DNA of 14,481 nt from Ruminococcaceae bacterium UBA6413 (GCA_002437415.1 DJPL01000015.1:13481-27961); one strand, 5' to 3'. Shown: positions 6,251-13,848, counted from the first letter of the stretch. Notes: a model not told the origin generated them from the letters alone. Numbers and translations are program-made.

Positions 6251-8653
6251 TCAGTTATAACCGTACTTTCTCCATGACCTTGAGCTTGATGAACCGATCG
6301 TGCCGATCTCACCGCCGGAGTTGGATATCAGCTTTTCCATATAGTCTAAGCGCGCATCGTCCTTATCGTCCTCGCTGAGTGTGCCGTCAATATATCTGTC
6401 GTAGTAATCGAACGGAACAGTCGCCATATACACTCTTGAAGTATTCGGCATCTCATAGTCGGATACGATAAGACCGCCGAGCATCGCAAAATGTCCTTCT
6501 GTCGATTTACCTGCACCAAATGTCATATAAGGCGCGTATATGAAACCGCAGAATGTATTATATTGCATATCAAAATTGACATCGCTGTTCTTGTTTATCG
6601 CAACCATAAACAGATTGTTATGAAGTCCGCCGGAGTTTTTATACTTGTCAACAATGTTCTTCTTGAACACTGTGCGCAATTTCGGTTCCGGATCGGTCGT
6701 TCTCATTATAGCTTCAACCTTTTCTTTGGAGAACTTATCCGTATTCGTAACCTTACCGTCTGATGCTATAGCATCGGGCAGGATCTCTTTGAGAAGGTTG
6801 TAGTGACCCATAAATACTCGTGTCTGTGCAAAATATGTTACACCGTCACCTATAACGAATATTACACTGCCCTTACCCTTTGTAAGTACGCTGAACCAAC
6901 CGGCAAACTGACCTTCGGGCTGATTGTTCCAGCGGAAGCAGTTGAACTTATTTTTATCCTCCGATTTGTTGGAGAACTTATATGTCGGAGCGCTCCATTC
7001 GTTGGCAGGAGGTGTTTCCTGCATATAGCAGTTTGCAGGAAGGTATACATACATATCGATATCGTTTCCGTCCGGCATTGTGGTATCGAATACTATATTA
7101 TAGCCGTCCCATGTTCCTGCCGTAATGCGCATATCGCCCATTATAACATACTGTCCGAACTTCTCAGCGCTTACGATAAGCTGATTTTTATTGCTTCCTG
7201 TGCCTTCAAATCTTGCATCCTGTACAGCGGGGTCGGTAGCATTGTCAAACTTATAGTTTATCGGATCTACAGTATATGTGCCGTCGTCATTGATAAACTT
7301 CTTGGTCATATTCCAGTTTGTATATTCGGGGTTGTCGATTTTTTTGTTTATCTTTGCCTTGACTTTGGTCAGAGATTCACAAGAGTCGCTGTCTGAAGGC
7401 CATACATATGAATATGCCTGAGCATTTGCGCCTCTTGCCTTATCCATGCTTGCACGGAGTGCATTGTATGCTGTATCGTTGTCAAGGTTCTTTGCTATGA
7501 AGCGTATAGATGCATCGGAATATGTGAATATACGGCTTTCATCTATGCCATGTGACTTTATCCACGACTTCTGCGCGCTGAACACGCTTGAGCCCGAGCA
7601 AAGGTAAACATTGCCGCCGACTGTAAGTCCGCCGGGGAACTTATCACCTGTGTTTACATCTTTATCAATGTATACGTCGCCGTTGACATAAACCGCGCCC
7701 TTGTACTGCTCGTTTCCGAAGAATGCGGCATCACCGTTGACATAAATCTCACAGTCACTGTCATCACTGGGACGACCGCTGATAAAGTCACCGACAACAT
7801 ACACGTCTGTATCATTCTTGTAGTTGAACGATGTGCCCTGTATCAGGTTTCCGCCGACTCTTATACGACCGCCGTTCAGGTTCATTGCACCCTGACCGCC
7901 GTCATACGTCATAATGAGGTTGTTGCCGACTGTTATATCAAATGTCTGAGTACCGCCTGAGTTTATAGGCGCATTGTTTATTGACAATGTTCCCGCGCTG
8001 ATAACCTCAGCCTTTATATCAATGCCCGAGTTGCCTGACTGCGAAGAGCCTATCTGGCTGTACTCATTATCAAGATACATTGTGGAGGTTATCTCCATAC
8101 CGGACATTACAACGTCATTCGGTGCGTAACCCGTTGATGTGAAAAATCTGTCGAATGAATACGGCTTTGAAACCAGTGTGAACTCACCTATTGAGGTTAC
8201 CACCGATGATTCACCGTTTACTATTACTTCGGTTTCGACCTTTATCGTCTGCTTTTCATCGCCGCTGTCACCGTTAAGCTTTGTTACCGTTATCTTGTAA
8301 TCGCCAAGACCGCCGGCAAGCTCTGCGAAGGCGTCGGTGCCGTCGCCCTTTGTTGTCAGCGACTTGGAGGGTGACAGTGCGATTATGGCATCGACAAAAG
8401 CGTCGTCTGTCTTTGTATTGAGATATTCGGTTACGAGGTCGTTGAGAGATACGGCGCTCTGATATGACTGCTCACTGCCGTATTTGATCTCAACCTGCTG
8501 ACGTGCGGAAATTGTAGAATAATAAACCGCAGATGCAAGCACTATCATAACCGTCATTATAGCAATGATGAAGAATAAAACGCTACCCTTGCCGCCTTTC
8601 AGCCGCAATAACGCCTTTTTCATCATTAACGCTTTTCTGTTATGTTTGTTCAT
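6251..8653 (-). CDS. giant PilX/GspK-like minor pilin with beta-solenoid ectodomain
   Basis: The 800-residue protein has a basic N-terminus and a single membrane helix starting KGSVLFFIIAIMTVMIVLASAVYYS (about 22-46). It lacks a Glu at +5, as is known for GspK and often seen in PilX-type tip subunits. Residues about 240-352 contain at least six spaced copies of a V-x-G-[ND]-hydrophobic pattern: ITVGNNL 240, IRVGGNL 264, VYVVGDF 284, IYVNGDA 303, VYVNGDV 321 and LTVGGNV 343. This predicts a parallel beta-solenoid. Near the C-terminus, FCGFIYAPYMTFGAG (701-715) and GHFAMLGGLIVSD (720-732) resemble the YAP-G end found in PilX-N-terminal pilus proteins with a solenoid. Six cysteines (301, 352, 425, 542, 572, 702) are spread through the ectodomain. 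The ATG has AAAGGA 9 nt upstream. The probable role is tip or priming subunit, perhaps an adhesin; this is inference. Confidence 0.8.
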   Translation of the reverse strand: MNKHNRKALMMKKALLRLKGGKGSVLFFIIAIMTVMIVLASAVYYSTISARQQVEIKYGSEQSYQSAVSLNDLVTEYLNTKTDDAFVDAIIALSPSKSLTTKGDGTDAFAELAGGLGDYKITVTKLNGDSGDEKQTIKVETEVIVNGESSVVTSIGEFTLVSKPYSFDRFFTSTGYAPNDVVMSGMEITSTMYLDNEYSQIGSSQSGNSGIDIKAEVISAGTLSINNAPINSGGTQTFDITVGNNLIMTYDGGQGAMNLNGGRIRVGGNLIQGTSFNYKNDTDVYVVGDFISGRPSDDSDCEIYVNGDAAFFGNEQYKGAVYVNGDVYIDKDVNTGDKFPGGLTVGGNVYLCSGSSVFSAQKSWIKSHGIDESRIFTYSDASIRFIAKNLDNDTAYNALRASMDKARGANAQAYSYVWPSDSDSCESLTKVKAKINKKIDNPEYTNWNMTKKFINDDGTYTVDPINYKFDNATDPAVQDARFEGTGSNKNQLIVSAEKFGQYVIMGDMRITAGTWDGYNIVFDTTMPDGNDIDMYVYLPANCYMQETPPANEWSAPTYKFSNKSEDKNKFNCFRWNNQPEGQFAGWFSVLTKGKGSVIFVIGDGVTYFAQTRVFMGHYNLLKEILPDAIASDGKVTNTDKFSKEKVEAIMRTTDPEPKLRTVFKKNIVDKYKNSGGLHNNLFMVAINKNSDVNFDMQYNTFCGFIYAPYMTFGAGKSTEGHFAMLGGLIVSDYEMPNTSRVYMATVPFDYYDRYIDGTLSEDDKDDARLDYMEKLISNSGGEIGTIGSSSSRSWRKYGYN

Positions 8654-8695
8654 AGCGTTTCATCCTTTCATTCCTTACTGAATATCATACCGAAA

Positions 8696-9508
8696 TCAGC
8701 CGGCTGTGCTGTTGTTTGCAAAGGGATCTGCAACAGGCTGTATGCAAAGCAGACTTACGGAGAATTCCATTGAGAGATCGCCGCTTGCCGCTGTGCCCTC
8801 GCCCGACTCGGTACCTGTAGAAGAGGTTGCTTCCATCTGGTAGCTGAGCGATGATATCGAAACAGCCTTGCTCTTGCCATCCTTTTCGTATACGCCCGAG
8901 TAGAGCAGATCTGCAAAGTTGTGCAGATTTTCAAGCTTGTTTGAATGAGCTGTGAATGATACGGTCACAGAGCCTACAGTTACGGGCTCGCTTGCCGCAA
9001 GCAGTGTAGCCTGAAGCTTCTTTGCGTACATCACAAGCTCTCTCTGGCTTAATTTTGATATGTCGGTCTGTGCATCGGCAGGTGTTTCAACAACGGTATT
9101 CGCAAAGTCCTTAAGAGGATATGTGACCTCTGTGGGAGTGAATATCGATACGGAAAGCGCCTGTGTCGAGAAAGGAGATATCGTCAGACCATCGATCGTG
9201 ATATCCTTGCCGAGAGAAATGAACTTACGCATAATTTCATCGGCTTCGTATTCTGTAAGGTCGTTGAAGAACTTGTCTGCAAGGTTCTTACCGTCTTCGT
9301 AAGCCTGGCTTATTTCTGCGTCGATTGTGGTTTCATGCTCAAGCTTTGTCAGTATGTCAGAGTATTCTGCCTTTACCGATGTAAGCTTCTTATTGTTTTC
9401 GCCTATCTTATTGAAGTTGGGAAGTATGAATACAAATATTCCCACGCCGATAATTGCGGCTACTAAAAATACAACTATAAGGATTCGTTCCTGTTTACTG
9501 ATCTTCAT
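8696..9508 (-). CDS. pilO: PilO-like type IV pilus alignment protein
   Basis: The 270-residue protein has one N-terminal membrane helix (about 9-30, ILIVVFLVAAIIGVGIFVFILP). A charged heptad-rich segment (about 33-95) suits a coiled coil, and an alpha/beta region follows to about residue 226. This is the architecture of PilO, which partners PilN in the periplasm-facing (here extracellular-face) alignment complex. A Ser/Thr/Gly-rich stretch (about 228-246) interrupts the final strands, and the C-terminus ends in a short polar tail. The ATG is supported by AAAGGG 9 nt upstream, 19 bp after the pilM-pilN stop. Primary sequence conservation in PilO is low, so the call rests on topology and operon position directly after PilN. 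Confidence 0.82.
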   Translation of the reverse strand: MKISKQERILIVVFLVAAIIGVGIFVFILPNFNKIGENNKKLTSVKAEYSDILTKLEHETTIDAEISQAYEDGKNLADKFFNDLTEYEADEIMRKFISLGKDITIDGLTISPFSTQALSVSIFTPTEVTYPLKDFANTVVETPADAQTDISKLSQRELVMYAKKLQATLLAASEPVTVGSVTVSFTAHSNKLENLHNFADLLYSGVYEKDGKSKAVSISSLSYQMEATSSTGTESGEGTAASGDLSMEFSVSLLCIQPVADPFANNSTAG

Positions 9509-9527
9509 ATTCGTTTACCCTTTCCCG

Positions 9528-11192
9528 TTACTGTGCCGTTGTTTCGGCGGTCGATTCAGCCGAAGACTCGGTGGTCGAGGAGGTGTTGTCCTGTGCACCC
9601 TGATCGCCGTTATTGTTGTTTTCGATTATGCTGTTTGCGGAATCCTTGTCGATCGTAATGTCATTGCCCGCCTTGAGTAACATCGAAAGGCTGAACGTGA
9701 TGGTTTCCTTATTGTCCTCGCCCTTTTCAACCTCGTAACCGGTATATGCGATATTCTCGAAATAGCCCTGATCTATCAGCGCTCTTACATACTGTGAGGG
9801 CTGTGCCTGATTTGTACAGCTGTATGTAGCGGAAACGGTATATCCCGATATGTCGACTGTGTCTATGAGCTTCATACCGCTGAGAGCCTTGCGGATATCA
9901 TCGCTTGTAACATTTTCGATGTTGTCCTGCTTTGCCGTGAACGGCTCTCTGAGCATCTTGTACACGGTTGTCGTGCCCTTGGGCATATAGTTGTACATCA
10001 GCTCTGCGTTAGCTATGGAGTTCTTATAGCTCTGGAAGTTTTCGAGTACGCCTTCCTTCTGCTGTAATGTTGTAAGTCTTGTCTGGAGGTCGGTGTCGTT
10101 TATCTGAGCCTGAACCTTTGTGATTTCACCCTTGATGCTGTTGTTGATGATATCGACAACTACGTTTGCTCCGACTACTGCGAGCACGCTTATGAGTGCT
10201 GCCGCGCCGAGTCCGATGAAGAAGGTGTTAAGACCCTTACTCTCTCTTGCGGCTGTAGTGGCGAGGAGGTTGATGTGCTCGAGCTCTTTATTTACTTTAT
10301 AGAGAGCGCCGATCGCGTTTGCGTAAATCGTAAATTCAAAGTCGGTCCTTGATGCGATCGTTGTGGGTGCGCTCAGTATATGGCACGGTACGTTGAAGCC
10401 GGATACGGTGTTTGTAAGCGCTATGAAGTCGCCTATCTCACCGTAGAACATCATTTCCTTTATAGGCTTCATATCCTTCCTTGACTGGAAGAACTGGAAC
10501 ATTCTGAACAGGTTGTCGTATATAGCCTGATTTACATAATCCTCTGCATTGTTGTAATCTGCGGGATCGATCTTGAAATATCTCGAGAACGAAAGAACGT
10601 TGTCTTCATAAAGGTTGATATTGAGGAATTCCTTATCGATCTGCACCAGTAAGAGAGGCATATAGCCTGACATCTTGGGGGTGTTCTGGATAAGGCGCGA
10701 AATAGCGTTGTTTGAAATGTTTACAGCCTTGAGTGAAAGACCCATATGTGTGAACAGCTTTACATAGCCGTCAACAAGACGCTGGGGGCAGGCTGTGGCA
10801 AGAACCTTGATGAGCGGGTTCTTGTTCTCGTCTACAGTTTCACCTACTATGGTATATGAAATGTTGTAGTCGCCCGAGATACCCATATTGCTTCCTATCA
10901 TAGCCTCGATAGCGGCTGAGTTTGAAAGCTTCTTGGGCTTGGGGAGCATAAGCTCCTTATAGAGTATCGAGCTGGAGCTGATGGATACGATAGTATCTTT
11001 TTCCTTGATAGATCTTGTGTTGATCATATCGATTATTTCTGCCGCAACCAGCGGAACATCAGCTATGTAGCCGTTTGAAACAAGTCCTTTTTCGATCTCC
11101 CTGAAATCAACTTCATCAATCTTTATCTTCGTGCCCTGTGCCGCACCGCGGACGAGCTTGATTTGTCTGTCGGTAATATCAATAGATAACAT
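9528..11192 (-). CDS. pilM: PilM-PilN fusion protein
   Basis: PilM (actin-like, cytoplasmic) normally binds the short cytoplasmic tail of a separate PilN through the PilN motif INLL. Here one 554-residue protein contains both. Residues 1 to about 300 align in layout with PilM, beginning LSIDITDRQIKLV. INLL then appears internally at 307-310. A membrane helix follows at about 322-349, then a coiled-coil-prone segment (about 352-395), a PilN-like alpha/beta domain, and a low-complexity Asn/Ser/Thr/Glu tail (525-554). The actin-fold phosphate loops look degenerate: IDITDRQ replaces the usual DIGSxxxK, and VQIDKEFLNI replaces the VDIG type. The ATG has AAGGAA about 10 nt upstream. No separate pilN exists in the operon, and pilO follows at once, supporting the fusion reading. 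Confidence 0.88.
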   Translation of the reverse strand: MLSIDITDRQIKLVRGAAQGTKIKIDEVDFREIEKGLVSNGYIADVPLVAAEIIDMINTRSIKEKDTIVSISSSSILYKELMLPKPKKLSNSAAIEAMIGSNMGISGDYNISYTIVGETVDENKNPLIKVLATACPQRLVDGYVKLFTHMGLSLKAVNISNNAISRLIQNTPKMSGYMPLLLVQIDKEFLNINLYEDNVLSFSRYFKIDPADYNNAEDYVNQAIYDNLFRMFQFFQSRKDMKPIKEMMFYGEIGDFIALTNTVSGFNVPCHILSAPTTIASRTDFEFTIYANAIGALYKVNKELEHINLLATTAARESKGLNTFFIGLGAAALISVLAVVGANVVVDIINNSIKGEITKVQAQINDTDLQTRLTTLQQKEGVLENFQSYKNSIANAELMYNYMPKGTTTVYKMLREPFTAKQDNIENVTSDDIRKALSGMKLIDTVDISGYTVSATYSCTNQAQPSQYVRALIDQGYFENIAYTGYEVEKGEDNKETITFSLSMLLKAGNDITIDKDSANSIIENNNNGDQGAQDNTSSTTESSAESTAETTAQ

Positions 11193-11239
11193 ATATCAAA
11201 AATTCCTTCCTGCTTATTAGGTTGAGTTTTCGCTGCTCT

Positions 11240-12439
11240 TTAAGTATTGCCCATGCCTTCCATACCTGAGTAAAGGATCGGGAATACACCTGCAAGTAAG
11301 CAGCCTACCATTGCGCCCATGAGTATGATCATGACAGGCTCCATAAGACCTACAAGTCGTGAAATTGCGGAGTCGGCTTCATCATCGTAGTAATCCGATG
11401 ATTTTGCAAGGATCGTATCAAGAGTACCTGATTCCTCGCCGACATAAACGATGGATACGAACATACCGTCAAACACGTTTATTCTGCCCATGGCTACCGA
11501 GAGCGACTCGCCTCGTTTAACGTTTTCGACGACATCTTCAAACTGCTTTATTATATATGTATTGCCGAGTGTGCTTACCGATTTTTCGATACAGTCTACC
11601 ATCTGAAGACCGCTCGAGAAAAGGTTTGACATTGTACGGGCAAAACGTGCCGTATAGATAGTGCGAAGCAGCTTGCCGATCTTCGGCATCTTCAGCAGCA
11701 TCTCATCCCATTTGAGCTTTGTCGAGGGAGTTTTTATTATCAGACGCAAAGCAATTACTATTGCGATAACAACGATAACGAGAATGTACCACTGGTTTAT
11801 CATAAAGTCACTTATTCCGAAAATAGCGGCTGACAGCGGAGGCATCTCGGTATCGCCCGCAAGGTCACGGAACATAGGCATAATCATCGTGAACATGGCG
11901 ACCATAATAACTACGAGCAGTACAAGAAGTACGATAGGGTAAATCATAGCGCCCTTGATCTTGTTCTGCGTCTTGCTGTCCTTAGCATAGTGCTCCGATA
12001 CACGGTTCATAATTACGTCAAGGTTACCTGAAGCTTCGCCCGCGCCGACCATACTGACAAACAGTGACGGGAAAACGCCCGGCTTTGTGGCTATAGCCTC
12101 TGAGAAGCTACGACCCTTCTGAACCTCCTCGTATATATCAAGCAAGACCTGCTTCTGCTTTTTGTTCTCCGACTGCGCTTGCAATATCTGAAGCGCTTTT
12201 ACAAGGCTTACGCCGGAGGTAAGCATGGCGGCAAGCTGACGGCAGAAGAAAGACAGATCCTTTGTTTTGAACTTGAACTTGACATCTGCCGCCTTGTTCT
12301 TTGTTGCGTCCTTATAGGACGTACAGAACAAGCCCTTTTGTCGCAGTTTGTCAATAAGTTCTACGGAATCTTCCGCCATTTCGGTGCCTTTTACCTTTTT
12401 ACCGTTAACGTCGGTAGCAACGTAAGTAAAAGTTGTCAC
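11240..12439 (-). CDS. pilC: type IV pilus inner-membrane platform protein PilC
   Basis: PilC is the membrane platform that couples PilB and PilT to the filament. The 399-residue length is typical. Two GspF/T2SF domains are visible: about 62-185 with GEASGNLD at 134-141, and about 265-388 with GEESGTLD at 334-341. Three membrane segments lie at about 166-188, 217-236 and 367-390. The N-terminus (MTTFTYVATDVNGKKVKG) has the characteristic beta-strand opening. The start codon is GTG, supported by GGGGGA 6-7 nt upstream; an ATG just before it opens only four codons to a stop. It is the first gene of the long pilus operon, behind a sigma-A promoter at 12510-12538, with a leader of about 63 nt. 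The next gene follows after 47 bp. Confidence 0.97.
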   Translation of the reverse strand: MTTFTYVATDVNGKKVKGTEMAEDSVELIDKLRQKGLFCTSYKDATKNKAADVKFKFKTKDLSFFCRQLAAMLTSGVSLVKALQILQAQSENKKQKQVLLDIYEEVQKGRSFSEAIATKPGVFPSLFVSMVGAGEASGNLDVIMNRVSEHYAKDSKTQNKIKGAMIYPIVLLVLLVVIMVAMFTMIMPMFRDLAGDTEMPPLSAAIFGISDFMINQWYILVIVVIAIVIALRLIIKTPSTKLKWDEMLLKMPKIGKLLRTIYTARFARTMSNLFSSGLQMVDCIEKSVSTLGNTYIIKQFEDVVENVKRGESLSVAMGRINVFDGMFVSIVYVGEESGTLDTILAKSSDYYDDEADSAISRLVGLMEPVMIILMGAMVGCLLAGVFPILYSGMEGMGNT

Positions 12440-12509
12440 TGGTTATCCCCCATTCATCTTAACAGAATAAAACAACCTCCATAGCAAATGGAAATTATTA
12501 TATAACAAA

Positions 12510-12538
12510 ATTATACCATAAGTTTTAGCGAATAGCAA
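12510..12538 (-). promoter_or_regulatory. sigma-A promoter of the pilC-to-prepilin operon
   Basis: On the minus strand TTGCTA (12538-12533) and a consensus TATAAT (12515-12510) are separated by 17 bp, with an extended -10 TGG directly before the -10 hexamer. The start would be near 12503, about 63 nt before the GTG of pilC. Confidence 0.85.
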
Positions 12539-12581
12539 GAAAACTTTGGTGGCATATCAAACAATTTTATCGGGCAAAATT

Positions 12582-12623
12582 TATGAAAAATTGCCGAAAA
12601 GTCTACGTCGTTTTCGGCAATTT
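12582..12623 (-). terminator. hairpin terminator downstream of deoD
   Basis: A 13-bp perfect inverted repeat (arms 12588-12600 and 12611-12623, 10-nt loop) reads on the minus strand into TTTTTC and further T-rich sequence. It would end transcripts from deoD before the pilC promoter. The stem has a GGC/GCC core but AT-rich ends. Plus-strand reading also reaches T-rich sequence, so it could act both ways. Confidence 0.6.
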
Positions 12624-12674
12624 AAGGCATATTTTTGTATTTTTTAAGGCTTGCTATATATGCAGAACCATTTT

Positions 12675-12697
12675 GGGCATATTATGGCAATATGCCC
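12675..12697. repeat. 9-bp palindrome GGGCATATT / AATATGCCC
   Basis: Perfect arms at 12675-12683 and 12689-12697 enclose a 5-nt loop (ATGGC). No T-tract follows on either strand, so it is not a terminator. It may be an operator or the 5' hairpin of a short transcript starting from the promoter-like pair just upstream on the minus strand. Confidence 0.45.
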
Positions 12698-12703
12698 GGG
12701 TAT

Positions 12704-12732
12704 ACTATATATAATAGAAACACCGAGTGCAA
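12704..12732 (-). promoter_or_regulatory. possible promoter directly after deoD
   Basis: On the minus strand TTGCAC (12732-12727) and TATAGT (12709-12704) are spaced by 17 bp, immediately after the deoD stop codon. Transcription would begin near the 12675-12697 palindrome. Match quality is moderate and the region is AT-rich, so chance is possible. Confidence 0.35.
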
Positions 12733-13440
12733 TTACGCTTCGAGTGCGATCGTTATCATATCGGTCAGCGTTTTTTCGCGCTCCTCGGGGGTGATATCCT
12801 CTGTGCCGGTAAGCGGATTGTTTGTTACGGTGCATATGCAAAGCGCCTTCTTGCCTGCGGCGGCGGCATTCATATACAGCGCGGCGGCTTCCATTTCAAC
12901 AGCCAGAACGCCCATCTTAGACCACGCGGAAAGGCTGTTTGAAGCGTCGTAATAAACCTCGCCGGTAAGCACGTTGCCGACATGAGCCTTTATATTCTTC
13001 TCTGTTGCAAGCTCGTACGCTCTTTTCACAAGCCCGAAATCGGCTATCGGGGCAAACGTACCGGGCAGACCGTACTGCCTGTCGACATTTGTATCGTGAC
13101 AAGCGCCCTGCGCAATGATAACATCTCTGGGCTGAACCTCGGGAACAAGCGCTCCCGCCGTGCCTATTCTGATAATTGTGTCGGTATCGTAGAAATTATA
13201 CAGCTCATAGCTGTATATTCCGATAGAGGAAACGCCCATTCCGCTTCCCATTACGGTGACCTTTCCGCCCTTGTACAAGCCGGTGTAGCCGAGCATATTT
13301 CTTGTGTCGTTTATGCAAACGGCATCGGTCAGATAATTTTCTGCAATAAACTTTGCTCTCAGCGGATCGCCGGGCATAAGAACTTTATCTGCGATCTCTC
13401 CCATCTGCGCTTTTATATGAGGTGTTGGTACATTTGACAT
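12733..13440 (-). CDS. deoD: purine nucleoside phosphorylase, DeoD type
   Basis: DeoD splits purine (deoxy)nucleosides with phosphate to a base and (deoxy)ribose-1-phosphate in the cytosolic salvage pathway. The 235-residue length is normal for the hexameric family. By comparison with E. coli PNP from memory, the partner-subunit His is His8 (TPHI). Phosphate-binding residues are Gly24 and Arg28 (MPGDPLRAKF), Arg47 and Arg91 (IIRIG). EMEAA at 182-186 is the ribose-binding motif. The catalytic Asp204 of E. coli (TVSDH) appears as Asn207 (TVTNNPLTG), while the companion Arg217 is kept as Arg221. The ATG has AAAGGA 9 nt upstream. The gene stands alone, with its own promoter about 200 nt upstream and a hairpin terminator. 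It has no evident link to the pilus. Confidence 0.95.
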   Translation of the reverse strand: MSNVPTPHIKAQMGEIADKVLMPGDPLRAKFIAENYLTDAVCINDTRNMLGYTGLYKGGKVTVMGSGMGVSSIGIYSYELYNFYDTDTIIRIGTAGALVPEVQPRDVIIAQGACHDTNVDRQYGLPGTFAPIADFGLVKRAYELATEKNIKAHVGNVLTGEVYYDASNSLSAWSKMGVLAVEMEAAALYMNAAAAGKKALCICTVTNNPLTGTEDITPEEREKTLTDMITIALEA

Positions 13441-13644
13441 AATAATTATTCCTTTCGCATTCGTATTTTCGGCTTATGCGGCGACAACGTTACATAAAAT
13501 CGGCGATAAATTCTTCATAATATTACAATTTATGTTTGCATTCGCGATTTTTTACACGTTACATAGCCCATATTATTCCAATAAAGTTACAGCCGCGTAA
13601 CCATTTTGCTTAAAAACAGCAAAATTATCGGGGTTTACACACAT
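13441..13644 (-). other. long AT-rich deoD leader with tandem hairpins
   Basis: This is the predicted 5' untranslated region of deoD, about 200 nt. Just after the expected start it shows two small hairpins on the minus strand: ATTTTGCT/AGCAAAAT (13625-13603) and GTTAC/GTAAC (13601-13586). The plus strand has GTTACA at 13489, 13558 and 13586 (and again at 13674 beyond the leader); the 10-mer ACGTTACATA occurs at 13487-13496 and 13556-13565. It matches no riboswitch consensus I recognise, and I see no coding sequence in it. Confidence 0.5.
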
Positions 13645-13673
13645 ATTATACACTATCGGCAGAAAAATGTCCA
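13645..13673 (-). promoter_or_regulatory. sigma-A promoter of deoD
   Basis: On the minus strand TGGACA (13673-13668) and consensus TATAAT (13650-13645) are spaced by 17 bp. The start would be near 13638, leaving an unusually long leader before the deoD ATG. Confidence 0.8.
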
Positions 13674-13753
13674 GTTACATTTAAACGATTACATTATTTT
13701 TTGTCAATCTGAACGAAAATTAAGCCAATCGAACAAATTAAGGTAAAAGTTAC

Positions 13754-13782
13754 TTGACCGCAGGGTAAAATTTATGTATAAT
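13754..13782 (+). promoter_or_regulatory. strong sigma-A promoter of the small lipoprotein gene
   Basis: TTGACC (13754-13759) and TATAAT (13777-13782) are spaced by exactly 17 bp. The start would be near 13789, about 60 nt before the ATG at 13849. This is one of the best promoter matches in the window. Confidence 0.88.
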
Positions 13783-13848
13783 TCATTTCAGTCGGACGAC
13801 AGATTCGGCATTATAGAACGTCACAAACTTACTGTAAGGAGATTAAAA

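Larger units (their letters stand above)
12440..12732. other. structured intergenic region between deoD and pilC
   Basis: This 293-bp AT-rich gap holds the pilC promoter (12510-12538), a terminator-like hairpin (12588-12623), a 9-bp palindrome (12675-12697), a second promoter-like pair (12704-12732) and repeated GGCATAT heptamers. Three direct copies start at 12551, 12626 and 12676, and one inverted copy lies at 12690-12696. I see no credible coding sequence in it. Confidence 0.7.

Noticed and set aside
6234..6251. Upstream ATG for the 291-residue prepilin
   Set aside because: There is no Shine-Dalgarno before it, whereas AAAGGAG is well placed for the ATG at 6233, which gives a normal prepilin leader.
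6803..7396. 197-codon open frame on the plus strand
   Set aside because: It lies antisense within the 800-residue minor pilin gene, has Cys/Tyr/Ile-rich composition typical of an antisense shadow, and has no promoter or ribosome binding site.
12440..12490. Short leader peptide before pilC
   Set aside because: Tiny frames of four to seven codons exist, but none has a ribosome binding site at proper spacing, so chance is the simpler explanation.
12982..13437. 151-codon open frame antisense to deoD
   Set aside because: deoD on the minus strand has all family motifs; the antisense frame has no recognisable features.
13441..13640. Purine or other known riboswitch in the deoD leader
   Set aside because: I could not find the conserved purine-riboswitch core or another consensus I know; only small hairpins are visible.
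13774..13848. Upstream in-frame ATG for the small lipoprotein (67 residues)
   Set aside because: This ATG overlaps the -10 hexamer of the promoter, has no ribosome binding site, and would bury the lipoprotein signal peptide.
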